NCBI GenBank assembly: GCA_021325275.1
Contig: JAJPHL010000009.1
Span: forward strand, 1-64,000
Direction of reading: 5' to 3'
Length of the DNA: 64,000 nucleotides
From: Terriglobia bacterium
GTDB lineage: Bacteria; Acidobacteriota; Terriglobia; JAJPHL01
The notes below the pieces were generated by a model. That model did not search any database and was not told the DNA's origin. It saw only the letters and a program-made list of their open reading frames with translations. Below are positions 1 to 8,228 of the stretch, in pieces. Numbering within the stretch: position 1 is the stretch's first letter; each line of letters starts with the position of its first letter. Position numbers and translations under genes: made by a program.

Positions 1-81
1 CGCATGGAGACGTTCATTCACAAGTTCCTGCCGCTCGACATGCCGGGCGGAGAGAACACGCGGAACGCGTCGTCGAGGTAA
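1..81 (+). CDS. C-terminal end of an unidentified protein (partial)
   Basis: The frame is open from the window edge and stops with TAA at 79-81. It gives about 26 residues including HKFLPLDMPGGENTR. This is too short to name; the end resembles the tail of secreted hydrolases but that is a guess. A strong intrinsic terminator follows 25 nt after the stop, which supports this being a true gene end. Confidence 0.6.
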   Translation, partial: RMETFIHKFLPLDMPGGENTRNASSR

Positions 82-105
82 AGTCGACCGGACGTCGAAG
101 TATCG

Positions 106-140
106 CGGGGAGTCGGGATACCGGCTCCCCGTTTTTATTT
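106..140 (+). terminator. Intrinsic terminator after the first gene
   Basis: CGGGGAG (106-112) pairs with CTCCCCG (125-131). The stem extends inward through TCGG/CCGG to a four-base loop and is followed by TTTTTATTT. This is a canonical rho-independent hairpin between the upstream gene end and the amidohydrolase. Confidence 0.85.
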
Positions 141-172
141 GCTGCGCGCCGGTTCGGTGTACACTGTTGCGC

Positions 173-1807
173 ATGACCACGCGAACTATCGCTCTTTCCT
201 TTTTGACCGCTGCCATTTTCGCCGCCACCGCGCCGGCGCAAGCGAAGCTTCCGACGGAAAAAGAAGCCGCACTCAAGGCTGAAGTCGCTGCGCAAATCGA
301 CTCCATGAAGAAGCAAGCGCAGGTGATGGTCGACACCGTTTTCAGTTTCGGCGAACTCGGTTTCCAGGAATTCGAAACGTCGAAATACCTTACCGGAATT
401 CTCGAAAAAGAAGGATTCAAGATCGAGCGCAACGTCGCGGGCCTTCCCACCGGATGGGTCGCGACATGGGGATCGGGCAAGCCGGTGATCTCGCTCGGCT
501 CCGACATCGACGATATTCCGCAGGCGTCGCAGAAGCCGGGCGTCGGCTGGCACGAGCCGATCGTCGAGGGCGCGCCGGGACACGGCGAAGGCCACAACTC
601 CGGCGTGCCGATGAATATTCTCGCGGCGATCGCCGTGAAAAAAGTCATGGAGCGTGAGCACATTCCCGGCACGCTGCACCTGTGGCCGGGAATCGCCGAA
701 GAGTTGCTCGGCGGCAAAGCGTATTTCGTCCGCGACGGCGTGTTCAAGAACGTCGACGCCGTTTTGTTCGCGCATGTGGCCGCCAATCTCGGCGTGTCGT
801 ACGGACCGTCGCTCAATCAGAACGGTCTGGTGTCGATCGAGTACAACTTCAAGGGAGAAAGCGCGCACGCCGCCGGCGCACCGTGGCGTGGACGCAGCGC
901 GCTCGACGCCGTGGAACTCATGGACGTCGGCTGGAATTTCAAGCGTGAGCATTTGCGGCTCGCGCAACGTTCGCATTACGTGATTTCCAACGGCGGCGAT
1001 CAACCGAACGTCGTCCCGCCCACCGCCAGCGTCTGGTATTACTTCCGCGAAGCCGACTACGAACACATCATGGACCTTTGGCACACCGGCGACGACATGG
1101 CCAAAGGCGCTACGCTGATGACCAGCACAACTTTCACCGAACGGTTGCTCGGCGCGGCGTGGCCCGGACATTTCAACAAGCCCATCGCCGAGGCGATGCA
1201 GGAAAACATCAAGAAAGTCGGCATGCCGCAGTGGTCCGAGGACGATCAAAAAATGGCCAAGGGTTTGCAGAAAGAATTGAAGCAGCCTGAGCGCGGCCTG
1301 GGAACGAAAGTTTCCGAACTTCGCGCGCCGCGGCCGCAACCTGCGGCGGGTGAAGGCGGCGATTTCGGCGAAGCCGGGCAGCAGCAGCCCACCGGCGGCG
1401 GATCCGACGATATCGGCGACGTCTCGTGGGTTGTGCCGACGATCACGCTGCGCTATCCGTCGAACATCCCCGGCGGTCCGGGACACAATTGGGCCAACGG
1501 AATTTCCATGGCCACTCCGATCGCGCACAAAGGCGTGATTGCCGGCGCCAAAGTGCAGGCGATGACCACGCTCGACTTACTGCTGCATCCCGAACTCGTG
1601 AAAGCGTCGTGGGACTATTTCAACAACGTGCAGACCAAGGACACCAAGTACAAGCCCTTCCTGCGTCCCGACGACAAGCCGGCCATTTGGCTCAACAAAA
1701 AAACCATGGAAGAGTATCGCGAGAAGATGCGTCCGTTCTACTACAACCCGGCGAAATTTGACACCTACCTGGAGCAACTCGGTGTCAAATATCCGACCGT
1801 AAGGTGA
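173..1807 (+). CDS. Exported M20-family amidohydrolase (AbgB-like)
   Basis: 544 residues from the ATG at 173; a TTG two codons earlier is also possible but adds nothing. Residues 1-27 form a signal peptide ending in AQA, so the enzyme probably works in the periplasm. The family hydrolyses amide bonds, for example aminobenzoyl-glutamate or acylated amino acids, with two metal ions. Visible metal-site motifs are GHGEGHNSG near residue 137, AEE near 175 and SAHAAGAPW near 230, the last in the lid/dimerisation part. A proline- and glycine-rich insert lies near residues 390-415 (around nt 1340-1410). The exact substrate cannot be read from the sequence. The aldo/keto reductase remnant starts 4 nt after the stop, so the two once formed an operon. 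Confidence 0.85.
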   Translation: MTTRTIALSFLTAAIFAATAPAQAKLPTEKEAALKAEVAAQIDSMKKQAQVMVDTVFSFGELGFQEFETSKYLTGILEKEGFKIERNVAGLPTGWVATWGSGKPVISLGSDIDDIPQASQKPGVGWHEPIVEGAPGHGEGHNSGVPMNILAAIAVKKVMEREHIPGTLHLWPGIAEELLGGKAYFVRDGVFKNVDAVLFAHVAANLGVSYGPSLNQNGLVSIEYNFKGESAHAAGAPWRGRSALDAVELMDVGWNFKREHLRLAQRSHYVISNGGDQPNVVPPTASVWYYFREADYEHIMDLWHTGDDMAKGATLMTSTTFTERLLGAAWPGHFNKPIAEAMQENIKKVGMPQWSEDDQKMAKGLQKELKQPERGLGTKVSELRAPRPQPAAGEGGDFGEAGQQQPTGGGSDDIGDVSWVVPTITLRYPSNIPGGPGHNWANGISMATPIAHKGVIAGAKVQAMTTLDLLLHPELVKASWDYFNNVQTKDTKYKPFLRPDDKPAIWLNKKTMEEYREKMRPFYYNPAKFDTYLEQLGVKYPTVR

Positions 1808-2283
<476 letters not shown>

Positions 2284-2449
2284 CAAGCGGGCCCTCTGGC
2301 GTTACACGATAAGAGGCCGCCGTTCTACTACAACGACGCGAACCCCAAGAGCGCATCAGTGTTTTCCCTACACTCCTCCCCGTAGTTTCCCCGATTTGAT
2401 CGGGCTTCCCACGGTGGTACGGTGGACTTCTGTGTTTTCGGAGGTCCGA

Positions 2450-3304
2450 TTGCCGAGCAAATTGGCGTCCTTGATTGAACAGCATGAGAGCGAATTACTC
2501 GATGAATGGCTAGAACATCAGAAGCGCGCGTTAGGATCCGCCGCGCAGCGAATTTCCGACGGACAAATGCGCACCGCCAGCCAGAGGCTTCTCGGAGCGT
2601 TGCGCATGACGCTGCAAGCGCACGGCCCCGAGGCCGCGGCCAAGGATCCGGCATTGCTGCAAGTTCTCGATGCCGTGTCGCACGAGCGCGTCGCGCAGGG
2701 GTTCAGTCCTTCGGAGACCGCCGTATTCGTTTTCTCCCTCAAGGAAGCGCTCTACGATCGCCTTCAAAAGGAATTCGGCAACGATGCCGCGGCATTCTCG
2801 AAAGAAACGTGGGACGTCACACGCCTGCTCGACAATATGGGCCTGTACACGTTCGAGACGTATCAAAAGAGCCGCGACGACATCATCCGGCGTCAACAGC
2901 AGGAGCTCTTGGAACTTTCCACGCCCGTGATGGAATTATGGGACGGCATTTTGGCCTTGCCGCTCATCGGTACGCTCGACAGTGGACGCACGCAGATCGT
3001 GATGCAGAATCTGCTCGACGCCGTCGTCGCCAAGAACGCGGACTTGGCGATCATCGACATCACCGGCGTTCCCACCGTCGACACGCTGGTCGCGCAGCAT
3101 TTGCTCAAGACCGTGAGCGCGGCGCGCCTGATGGGCACGGATTGCATCATCAGCGGCATTCGCCCGCAAATCGCGCAGACCATCATTCACCTTGGCGTGG
3201 AGTTGCAAGGCGTCGTGACCAAGGCCAGCCTTTCGGGAGCGTTTGCTTACGCATTGGAACACCGAAAGATGTCCATCGTGAAAAACAGCGGTATCGCAAC
3301 CTAA
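2450..3304 (+). CDS. rsbR: RsbR-like stressosome STAS protein
   Basis: I start this at TTG 2450 because GGAGG (2440-2444) lies 5 nt upstream; the open frame extends to 2396 without support. The product is 284 residues. The N-terminal half (about 1-150) is helical and not a recognised sensor fold. The C-terminal STAS domain (about 157-280) carries the typical run from STPVMELWDGILALPLIG to the VDTLVAQHL region, with Thr/Ser around the phosphorylation site. RsbR proteins form the stressosome core with RsbS and hold RsbT until signalled. The stop overlaps the rsbS start (TAATG at 3302-3306), so the genes are translationally coupled. Confidence 0.9.
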   Translation: MPSKLASLIEQHESELLDEWLEHQKRALGSAAQRISDGQMRTASQRLLGALRMTLQAHGPEAAAKDPALLQVLDAVSHERVAQGFSPSETAVFVFSLKEALYDRLQKEFGNDAAAFSKETWDVTRLLDNMGLYTFETYQKSRDDIIRRQQQELLELSTPVMELWDGILALPLIGTLDSGRTQIVMQNLLDAVVAKNADLAIIDITGVPTVDTLVAQHLLKTVSAARLMGTDCIISGIRPQIAQTIIHLGVELQGVVTKASLSGAFAYALEHRKMSIVKNSGIAT

Positions 3305-3687
3305 TGGACCGAATTCCGATTCTGAAGATGGGCGAGTGCCTCCTGGTCAGCATCCAAGTGGATATGGACGACGATCTGGCGCTCGCGCTGCGGGATTCCC
3401 TCACCTCGCGCATTGTGCAGGATAAGGCGCGCGGCGTGTTGATCGACATCTCGTCGTTGGACATCGTCGATTCTTTCATCGGGCGCATGTTGGCGAACAT
3501 CGCCGCCATGGCGAAAATCCTCGATGCGCAAACGGTGCTGGTAGGCATGCGGCCTTCCGTGGCGATGACGCTGGTGGAGTTGGGCCTCTCGCTTCCCGGC
3601 ATTCAAACGGCGCTCAACGTCGACCGCGGGCTGAAGCTCTTGCATTGTTCGCCGCAAGGAGAGTCGAGTGCCGCCAAGCATCATTAG
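3304..3687 (+). CDS. rsbS: RsbS-like single STAS domain protein
   Basis: 127 residues, the size of a lone STAS domain, starting at the ATG that overlaps the rsbR stop. The motif DISSLDIVDSFIGRML contains the Ser that RsbT-type kinases phosphorylate in RsbS. The family is the scaffold half of the stressosome. It sits between RsbR and RsbT in the classical order, and its 3' end overlaps the RsbT start by 20 nt. A short tail rich in Ser, Ala and His follows the domain. Confidence 0.9.
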   Translation: MDRIPILKMGECLLVSIQVDMDDDLALALRDSLTSRIVQDKARGVLIDISSLDIVDSFIGRMLANIAAMAKILDAQTVLVGMRPSVAMTLVELGLSLPGIQTALNVDRGLKLLHCSPQGESSAAKHH

Positions 3688-4096
3688 CGAAACTGTCAAG
3701 AATCAGGCGGTGAAATTGAACGCAGCCTCCGACGTCGTGATGATTCGCCAGGCGGTGCGCGCGTTAGCAGTGGAAATCGGAATGAATCTCGTGGACCAAA
3801 CGAAAATCATCACCGCGGCGAGTGAATTGGCGCGCAATGCCGTGATCCACGGCGGGGGCGGCGACGCCACGCTCGAGATCGTTCGCGACGCCGCCAATCG
3901 TCTTGGGCTGCGTCTGTCCTTCGAAGATCGCGGGCCGGGAATCGCCGATATCCAGCGCGCGATGACTGATGGATACACCACGGGCACCGGGTTGGGGCTG
4001 GGCCTTGGCGGCGCGCGCCGGCTGTCGAGCGAATTTCACATTCAATCCGCTCCCGAGCAAGGCACCAAAGTCACAATCCTGAAGTGGAAAGGCTGA
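3668..4096 (+). CDS. rsbT: RsbT-like serine kinase (GHKL ATPase)
   Basis: 142 residues from GTG 3668, inside the end of rsbS. The N box ELARNAVIHGG, the G1 box DRGPGI and the glycine-rich lid GTGLGLGLGGARRL identify a GHKL ATPase of the RsbT class. RsbT phosphorylates RsbS/RsbR, is released from the stressosome and then switches on a downstream phosphatase or regulator. Here the next genes are a SpoIIE-type phosphatase and two histidine kinases rather than rsbU, rsbV, rsbW and a sigma factor. Confidence 0.9.
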   Translation: MPPSIISETVKNQAVKLNAASDVVMIRQAVRALAVEIGMNLVDQTKIITAASELARNAVIHGGGGDATLEIVRDAANRLGLRLSFEDRGPGIADIQRAMTDGYTTGTGLGLGLGGARRLSSEFHIQSAPEQGTKVTILKWKG

Positions 4097-4103
4097 CGGT
4101 CGC

Positions 4104-5108
4104 GTGAAGAGTCTGGTTTTTTCCGTGAACGATTCGAGCGCCGTCTCCGAAGTGCGGATGGCGGCGCTGGATCTCGCCAAGGAAGAAGGGTTGACCGCGG
4201 AGTTGGCCGGTTCGGCGGCTCTGGTGGCGACCGAAGCCGCCACCAATCTTGTGAAGCATGCACACAACGGCGAAATCCATCTCGCGCCGCTTTCGGGCCG
4301 CGGATCGCCCGGCGTGGAAATGTTGGCGATGGACTCAGGTCCCGGCATTGGCGACCTGGAACACTGGTTGCACGACGGCCGTTCGACGGCCGGCACAGCG
4401 GGCACGGGATTCGGTGCGATTCGCCGCAGCTCGCAAGTGTTCGACGTTTACTCGGCGGTTGGAAAAGGGACCGCGATGTTGTCGCAAGTGACAATCGGGA
4501 AATCGGGTGCGCTGCTCGACGGTCACATTCGCATGGGAATCGTGAAGCGCGCGTTGGCTGGACAAGATTGCTGCGGTGACGACTGGGCTGTCTCAGTCGC
4601 GCCCGACTCTTTGTCGGTGATGGTCGCCGACGGATTGGGTCATGGGTTAGACGCAAGTGTGGCGTCCAGTGCGGCCGTCGAAGCGTTCCTGTCGACGGGA
4701 CCGTGCGGTCCCGGAGAGCACTTGTTGCGCATTCACAACAAACTGAAAAGCACGCGCGGCGCGGCGGTAGCCGTGGCGCGGTCCAGCTATCAGGAAGGGC
4801 GCGTCATCTTTACAGGCTTGGGAAATATTTGCGGAATGGTTGTAGGCCCCACCGCTTCGCAGTCGATGGTTTCGCTCTACGGAACGTGTGGGCACTCGGC
4901 GCGCAAGATTCAGGAATTCACATATCCGCTGCCGCAAAACGCCCTCGTGGTGATGCACTCCGACGGACTCTCCGCGCAGTGGAGCAGTGAATCCGACCCT
5001 GGACTCTTGCGCTGCCATCCGTCGCTGATCGCCGCGGTTCTCTACCAGCGCGCCGTGCGCGCACGCGACGACGCGTGCATCATCGCACTGAAGAAGGATG
5101 TGCTATGA
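4104..5108 (+). CDS. GHKL ATPase fused to a SpoIIE/RsbX-type phosphatase
   Basis: 334 residues from GTG 4104, 7 nt after the rsbT stop. Residues 1-135 are an RsbW/RsbT-like ATPase (EAATNLVKHA, DSGPGI, GTGFGAIRR). Residues about 145-330 are a PP2C/SpoIIE-type phosphatase with VADGLGHGLDAS and MHSDGL, whose acidic residues bind Mn/Mg. In stressosome operons RsbX dephosphorylates RsbS and RsbR to reset the system; a fused ATPase is a known variant. The stop overlaps the next start as ATGA at 5105-5108. Confidence 0.88.
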   Translation: MKSLVFSVNDSSAVSEVRMAALDLAKEEGLTAELAGSAALVATEAATNLVKHAHNGEIHLAPLSGRGSPGVEMLAMDSGPGIGDLEHWLHDGRSTAGTAGTGFGAIRRSSQVFDVYSAVGKGTAMLSQVTIGKSGALLDGHIRMGIVKRALAGQDCCGDDWAVSVAPDSLSVMVADGLGHGLDASVASSAAVEAFLSTGPCGPGEHLLRIHNKLKSTRGAAVAVARSSYQEGRVIFTGLGNICGMVVGPTASQSMVSLYGTCGHSARKIQEFTYPLPQNALVVMHSDGLSAQWSSESDPGLLRCHPSLIAAVLYQRAVRARDDACIIALKKDVL

Positions 5109-6922
5109 AGAGTGGCCTGCGCGAAGAGCGAATCACCGCGTTGGGGGGCGTGAAGCTCGTCGAGGAGTGCGACATTGTCACGGCGCGGCAACGCGCGCGG
5201 CAACTGAGCGAGCTCGTAGGATTGCAGACGGGCAATCAAGCGCGTGTCGCGACGGCGATTTCGGAACTGGCGCGCAACGCGTTTCAGTACGGGCACGGCG
5301 GACGCATCGACTTCGGCATCGACTTGAGCGCCGCGCCGCAGGTGTTGTGGGCGGACGTCGTCGATCGCGGCCCGGGAATCGCGAACCTTCAAGCGATCCT
5401 CGACGGCCAATATGAATCCGCCACCGGCATGGGCATCGGGCTCACCGGCACGCGGCGTTTGATGGATTACTTTGAAGCGCGCTCGCAACCCGGATCGGGC
5501 ACGCACGTCCGCATCGGCAAGACCATTCCGTATCCTGCGCGGCGCTTGACCGCGCAGGACGCCGCAGCAATTCGCGAAGGGTTTCTGAAACTGGAGCCTG
5601 TCACGACTCACGAAGAACTGGCGCGTCAAGTGCGCGAGTTGGCGTATGCGCTGGAAGCGTTGAAGGCGCGCGAAGCCGATCTGGAGGCGCGATCTCAGGA
5701 GCTGCATCGCTTGAACGTGGAACTTGATGAAACGAATCGCGGCGTCGTGGCGCTCTACGCCGAGTTGGACGAGAAAGCGGCGGCGTTACGGCAGGCCGAC
5801 GAAATGAAATCGCGCATTTTGTGGCACGTCAGCCACGAATTTCGCACGCCCGTTGGATCGATCCTCGCGCTTTCGCACTTGTTGCGGCGCGGCACGGACG
5901 GTCCGTTGACGGACGAACAAGATAAACAAATAGGATTCATCGCCCAGGCGGCGTCGGAGCTCGCCGCGATGGTCAACGACCTGCTCGATCTGGCACGCGT
6001 AGATGCGGGACGCAGCGAGGTGAAGAAGTCGCCCGTAAAGGTCGGTCCATTTCTCGGATCGGTGCGCGGCTTGATGCGTCCGCTGCTTACGCATGAAAAC
6101 GTGGCGCTGATTTTCGAAGAAGTGGATGAGGGACTGGTTGTGGAGACAGACGAAACCAAGCTCGGCCAAATCGTGCGCAACTTGATTTCGAATGCCTTGA
6201 AGTTCACCGAGCGCGGCGAAGTCCGCGTGTCTTGCCGCCCATCACCGGACAATGACGCGGTAGAGTTCACTGTCGCCGACACGGGAATCGGAATTGCGCC
6301 GGAGAATCTCGACCGTGTCTTCGAGGAATTCGCCCAGGTGGAACACCCGATCCAAAGACAAGTGAAAGGCACGGGGCTCGGGCTTCCGCTCTCGCGCAAA
6401 CTCGCGAAGTTGCTCGGCGGCGAACTGGAAGTGCGTAGCGAATTAGGCGTCGGTTCCACGTTCGTGTTGAGCTTGCCGCTCGGCGAACGCGCGAAGAAAC
6501 ACGGTCAGCCGGTGGTGCTGGTGATCGACGACGAAGAGGCGTCGCGGTATCTGGCGGACCAATTGTTTCGCGAATCGAAGGTTCGCGTGGTGCAAGCCTC
6601 GGACGGTGGCGTGGGCGCCGAACTCGCGCGCTTCGAGCGTCCTGCTCTGATTTTGCTCGATCTCATCATGCCTGGGCGCAGCGGCTTTGAAATCCTGGAT
6701 GAACTGAAGGCCAATCCGGACACGGCTAGCATTCCCGTGGTGATTTACACATCGATGAATCTTACCGCGAGCGATTTCGAGCGATTGGGCGGCCACTGCG
6801 CGGCGATTTTGCCGAAACTCGGCAGTCATCGAACGCCCGCGTTCCAGGCGATGCGCCGGATTCTGAAAGATCCCGAATTGTTTAAGGATGAACCCGAATT
6901 TGCGGAGGTTGCCAATGCATAA
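5105..6922 (+). CDS. RsbT-like ATPase / histidine kinase / receiver fusion
   Basis: 605 residues from ATG 5105. Domain order: an RsbT-like GHKL ATPase (about 15-145: SELARNAFQYG, DRGPGI, GMGIGLTGTRRL), a long coiled coil (about 170-235), HisKA with the phospho-His in HVSHEFRTP near 242, a full HATPase (NLISNALKFT, DTGIGI, GTGLGLPLS), and a receiver domain from about 473 (VIDDEE, phospho-Asp in LLDLIMPG near 519, Lys in ILPK). The protein thus carries two separate ATPase folds, one of stressosome type and one of two-component type, so it could receive stressosome input and send it into phosphotransfer. There is no membrane segment, so it is cytosolic. It overlaps the next gene by 8 nt. Confidence 0.9.
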   Translation: MKSGLREERITALGGVKLVEECDIVTARQRARQLSELVGLQTGNQARVATAISELARNAFQYGHGGRIDFGIDLSAAPQVLWADVVDRGPGIANLQAILDGQYESATGMGIGLTGTRRLMDYFEARSQPGSGTHVRIGKTIPYPARRLTAQDAAAIREGFLKLEPVTTHEELARQVRELAYALEALKAREADLEARSQELHRLNVELDETNRGVVALYAELDEKAAALRQADEMKSRILWHVSHEFRTPVGSILALSHLLRRGTDGPLTDEQDKQIGFIAQAASELAAMVNDLLDLARVDAGRSEVKKSPVKVGPFLGSVRGLMRPLLTHENVALIFEEVDEGLVVETDETKLGQIVRNLISNALKFTERGEVRVSCRPSPDNDAVEFTVADTGIGIAPENLDRVFEEFAQVEHPIQRQVKGTGLGLPLSRKLAKLLGGELEVRSELGVGSTFVLSLPLGERAKKHGQPVVLVIDDEEASRYLADQLFRESKVRVVQASDGGVGAELARFERPALILLDLIMPGRSGFEILDELKANPDTASIPVVIYTSMNLTASDFERLGGHCAAILPKLGSHRTPAFQAMRRILKDPELFKDEPEFAEVANA

Positions 6923-8033
6923 TCACACCATCGTCAACATCGACGATCATGAACCCGCGCGTTACGCGCGTCACCGAATTCTGGAAACGGCCGGCTACAA
7001 GGTGTACGACGGCTCCACGGGAAAATCGGCGATGGAGCTGGTGGAACATCATAAACCGGCGCTGGTGCTGCTCGACGTGCATCTGCCGGACATAAACGGC
7101 ATGGAAGTGTGCCGCCAACTGAAAGCCGGTCCGTACGCGGCGTCGATTCTAGTGCTGCAGATTTCGGCCTCTGCGATCAGCGGACGCAGCGCGCGAATCG
7201 CCATGGACAACGGCGCGGACGGCTATCTTACCGATCCGGTCGATCCCGACGTGTTGATCTCCACCGTGAAGGCGCTCTTGCGCCTGCGCGCCGCCGAGCG
7301 ATCGCTGGCGATCACAAATCAACGCTTGGAAAAAATGATCGCGCGGCTGGAACGCTCCAACGCCGACCTGCGGCAATTCGCGCAGCTCGCCAGCCACGAG
7401 ATGCGCGCGCCACTGCGTGCGATGGAAACGTCGATCGCGATGCTGGTGGAGCAAGGTCAACTCGAGGGTTCGGCGCGCCAGCACGCCGCCGCGCTGCAAA
7501 ACGGGGCGGCGCGCATGGACGCGTTGCTCACCGGCATCGTAGCGCTCTCTGAAGCGAACAAGAATCCGTTTACGATCGGGCCGGTGGACTTGTCCGTTGT
7601 GGTTCATGAAGCGATCGGCAAGTTGAGCAAGCGAATCGCTGAGTCGCGCGCAGCTGTGGACTACGAGGATCATCTGCATGGGCAGTCGCAGATTGAAGGC
7701 GATTCCGCGCAACTGGTACGCATGATGGAACACTTGATCGACAACGCGATCAAGTTTCGCAAGAATGTCCCGCCGCGCGTGCTCGTCAAGCTTGAAGCCG
7801 GCCCGCAGCGCGATTGTCTGCTTTCGATCACCGACAATGGAGCGGGAATTCCGGACGCCGAACGCGATGATCTTTTCGATTTGTTCCCGCACTTGCGCGG
7901 CGATCCGCCGAACCCGGCGATCGGCTTAGCGGTGTGCCGCCGCATCGTGGATCTGCACGGCGGCCGCATTTGGGCCGAAGCGCCCGAGGGCGGCGGCACG
8001 CGCGTGATGATTTCATTGCCGGCGGAATCGTGA
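6915..8033 (+). CDS. Receiver-histidine kinase hybrid
   Basis: 372 residues from ATG 6915, which overlaps the end of the upstream kinase. Residues 5-125 are a receiver with the acid pair IDDHE and phospho-Asp in LLDVHLPD. The conserved Lys is replaced: the loop reads YLTDPVDP instead of the usual K-P, which should weaken or change phosphorylation. HisKA follows with LASHEMRAPL (His near 162), then a HATPase domain (HLIDNAIKFR, DNGAGI, AIGLAVCRRIV) to the end. It is soluble and has no output domain, so it probably takes part in a relay with the preceding hybrid kinase. It is the last gene of the 2450-8033 operon. Confidence 0.9.
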   Translation: MHNHTIVNIDDHEPARYARHRILETAGYKVYDGSTGKSAMELVEHHKPALVLLDVHLPDINGMEVCRQLKAGPYAASILVLQISASAISGRSARIAMDNGADGYLTDPVDPDVLISTVKALLRLRAAERSLAITNQRLEKMIARLERSNADLRQFAQLASHEMRAPLRAMETSIAMLVEQGQLEGSARQHAAALQNGAARMDALLTGIVALSEANKNPFTIGPVDLSVVVHEAIGKLSKRIAESRAAVDYEDHLHGQSQIEGDSAQLVRMMEHLIDNAIKFRKNVPPRVLVKLEAGPQRDCLLSITDNGAGIPDAERDDLFDLFPHLRGDPPNPAIGLAVCRRIVDLHGGRIWAEAPEGGGTRVMISLPAES

Positions 8034-8035
8034 AG

Positions 8036-8160
8036 CTAGTTCTCGGACGGTTTGTTGACGCGATCAGTCACTAGGATCTCAACTGGGCCCTGCCGGGCTC
8101 CAGCTTCAGCCCGAGTTGTTCCTGAACCGCCGTGAAAATCGATGGAAGCACCTGCCGTTC
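8036..8160 (-). pseudogene. C-terminal remnant of a TIGR03435-type protein
   Basis: Read on the minus strand, 8144-8090 encodes PSIFTAVQEQLGLKLEPG, the usual end of the soil-bacterial TIGR03435 family. That frame runs into a false tail and a stop at 8071. One base away, VEILVTDRVNKPSEN then a stop at 8036-8038 gives the family's normal C-terminus. Joining them needs one inserted base near 8086-8090 (the expected codons would be GGC AAG GGC CCA). No upstream part of the gene remains; the kinase gene begins to occupy the strand at 8229. This is a decayed fragment. Confidence 0.75.
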
Positions 8161-8228
8161 CGGCGACGCCGAGCTATTCGAGCATGACGAACCACTATCC
8201 TTTGCGGTTAGTGTAGATCGCGGCCCAA

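Noticed and set aside
14-1528. Long minus-strand frame (504 aa) opposite the amidohydrolase
   Set aside because: It is the antisense shadow of a clear M20 enzyme in GC-rich DNA; Arg/His-rich, no motif, no ribosome-binding site.
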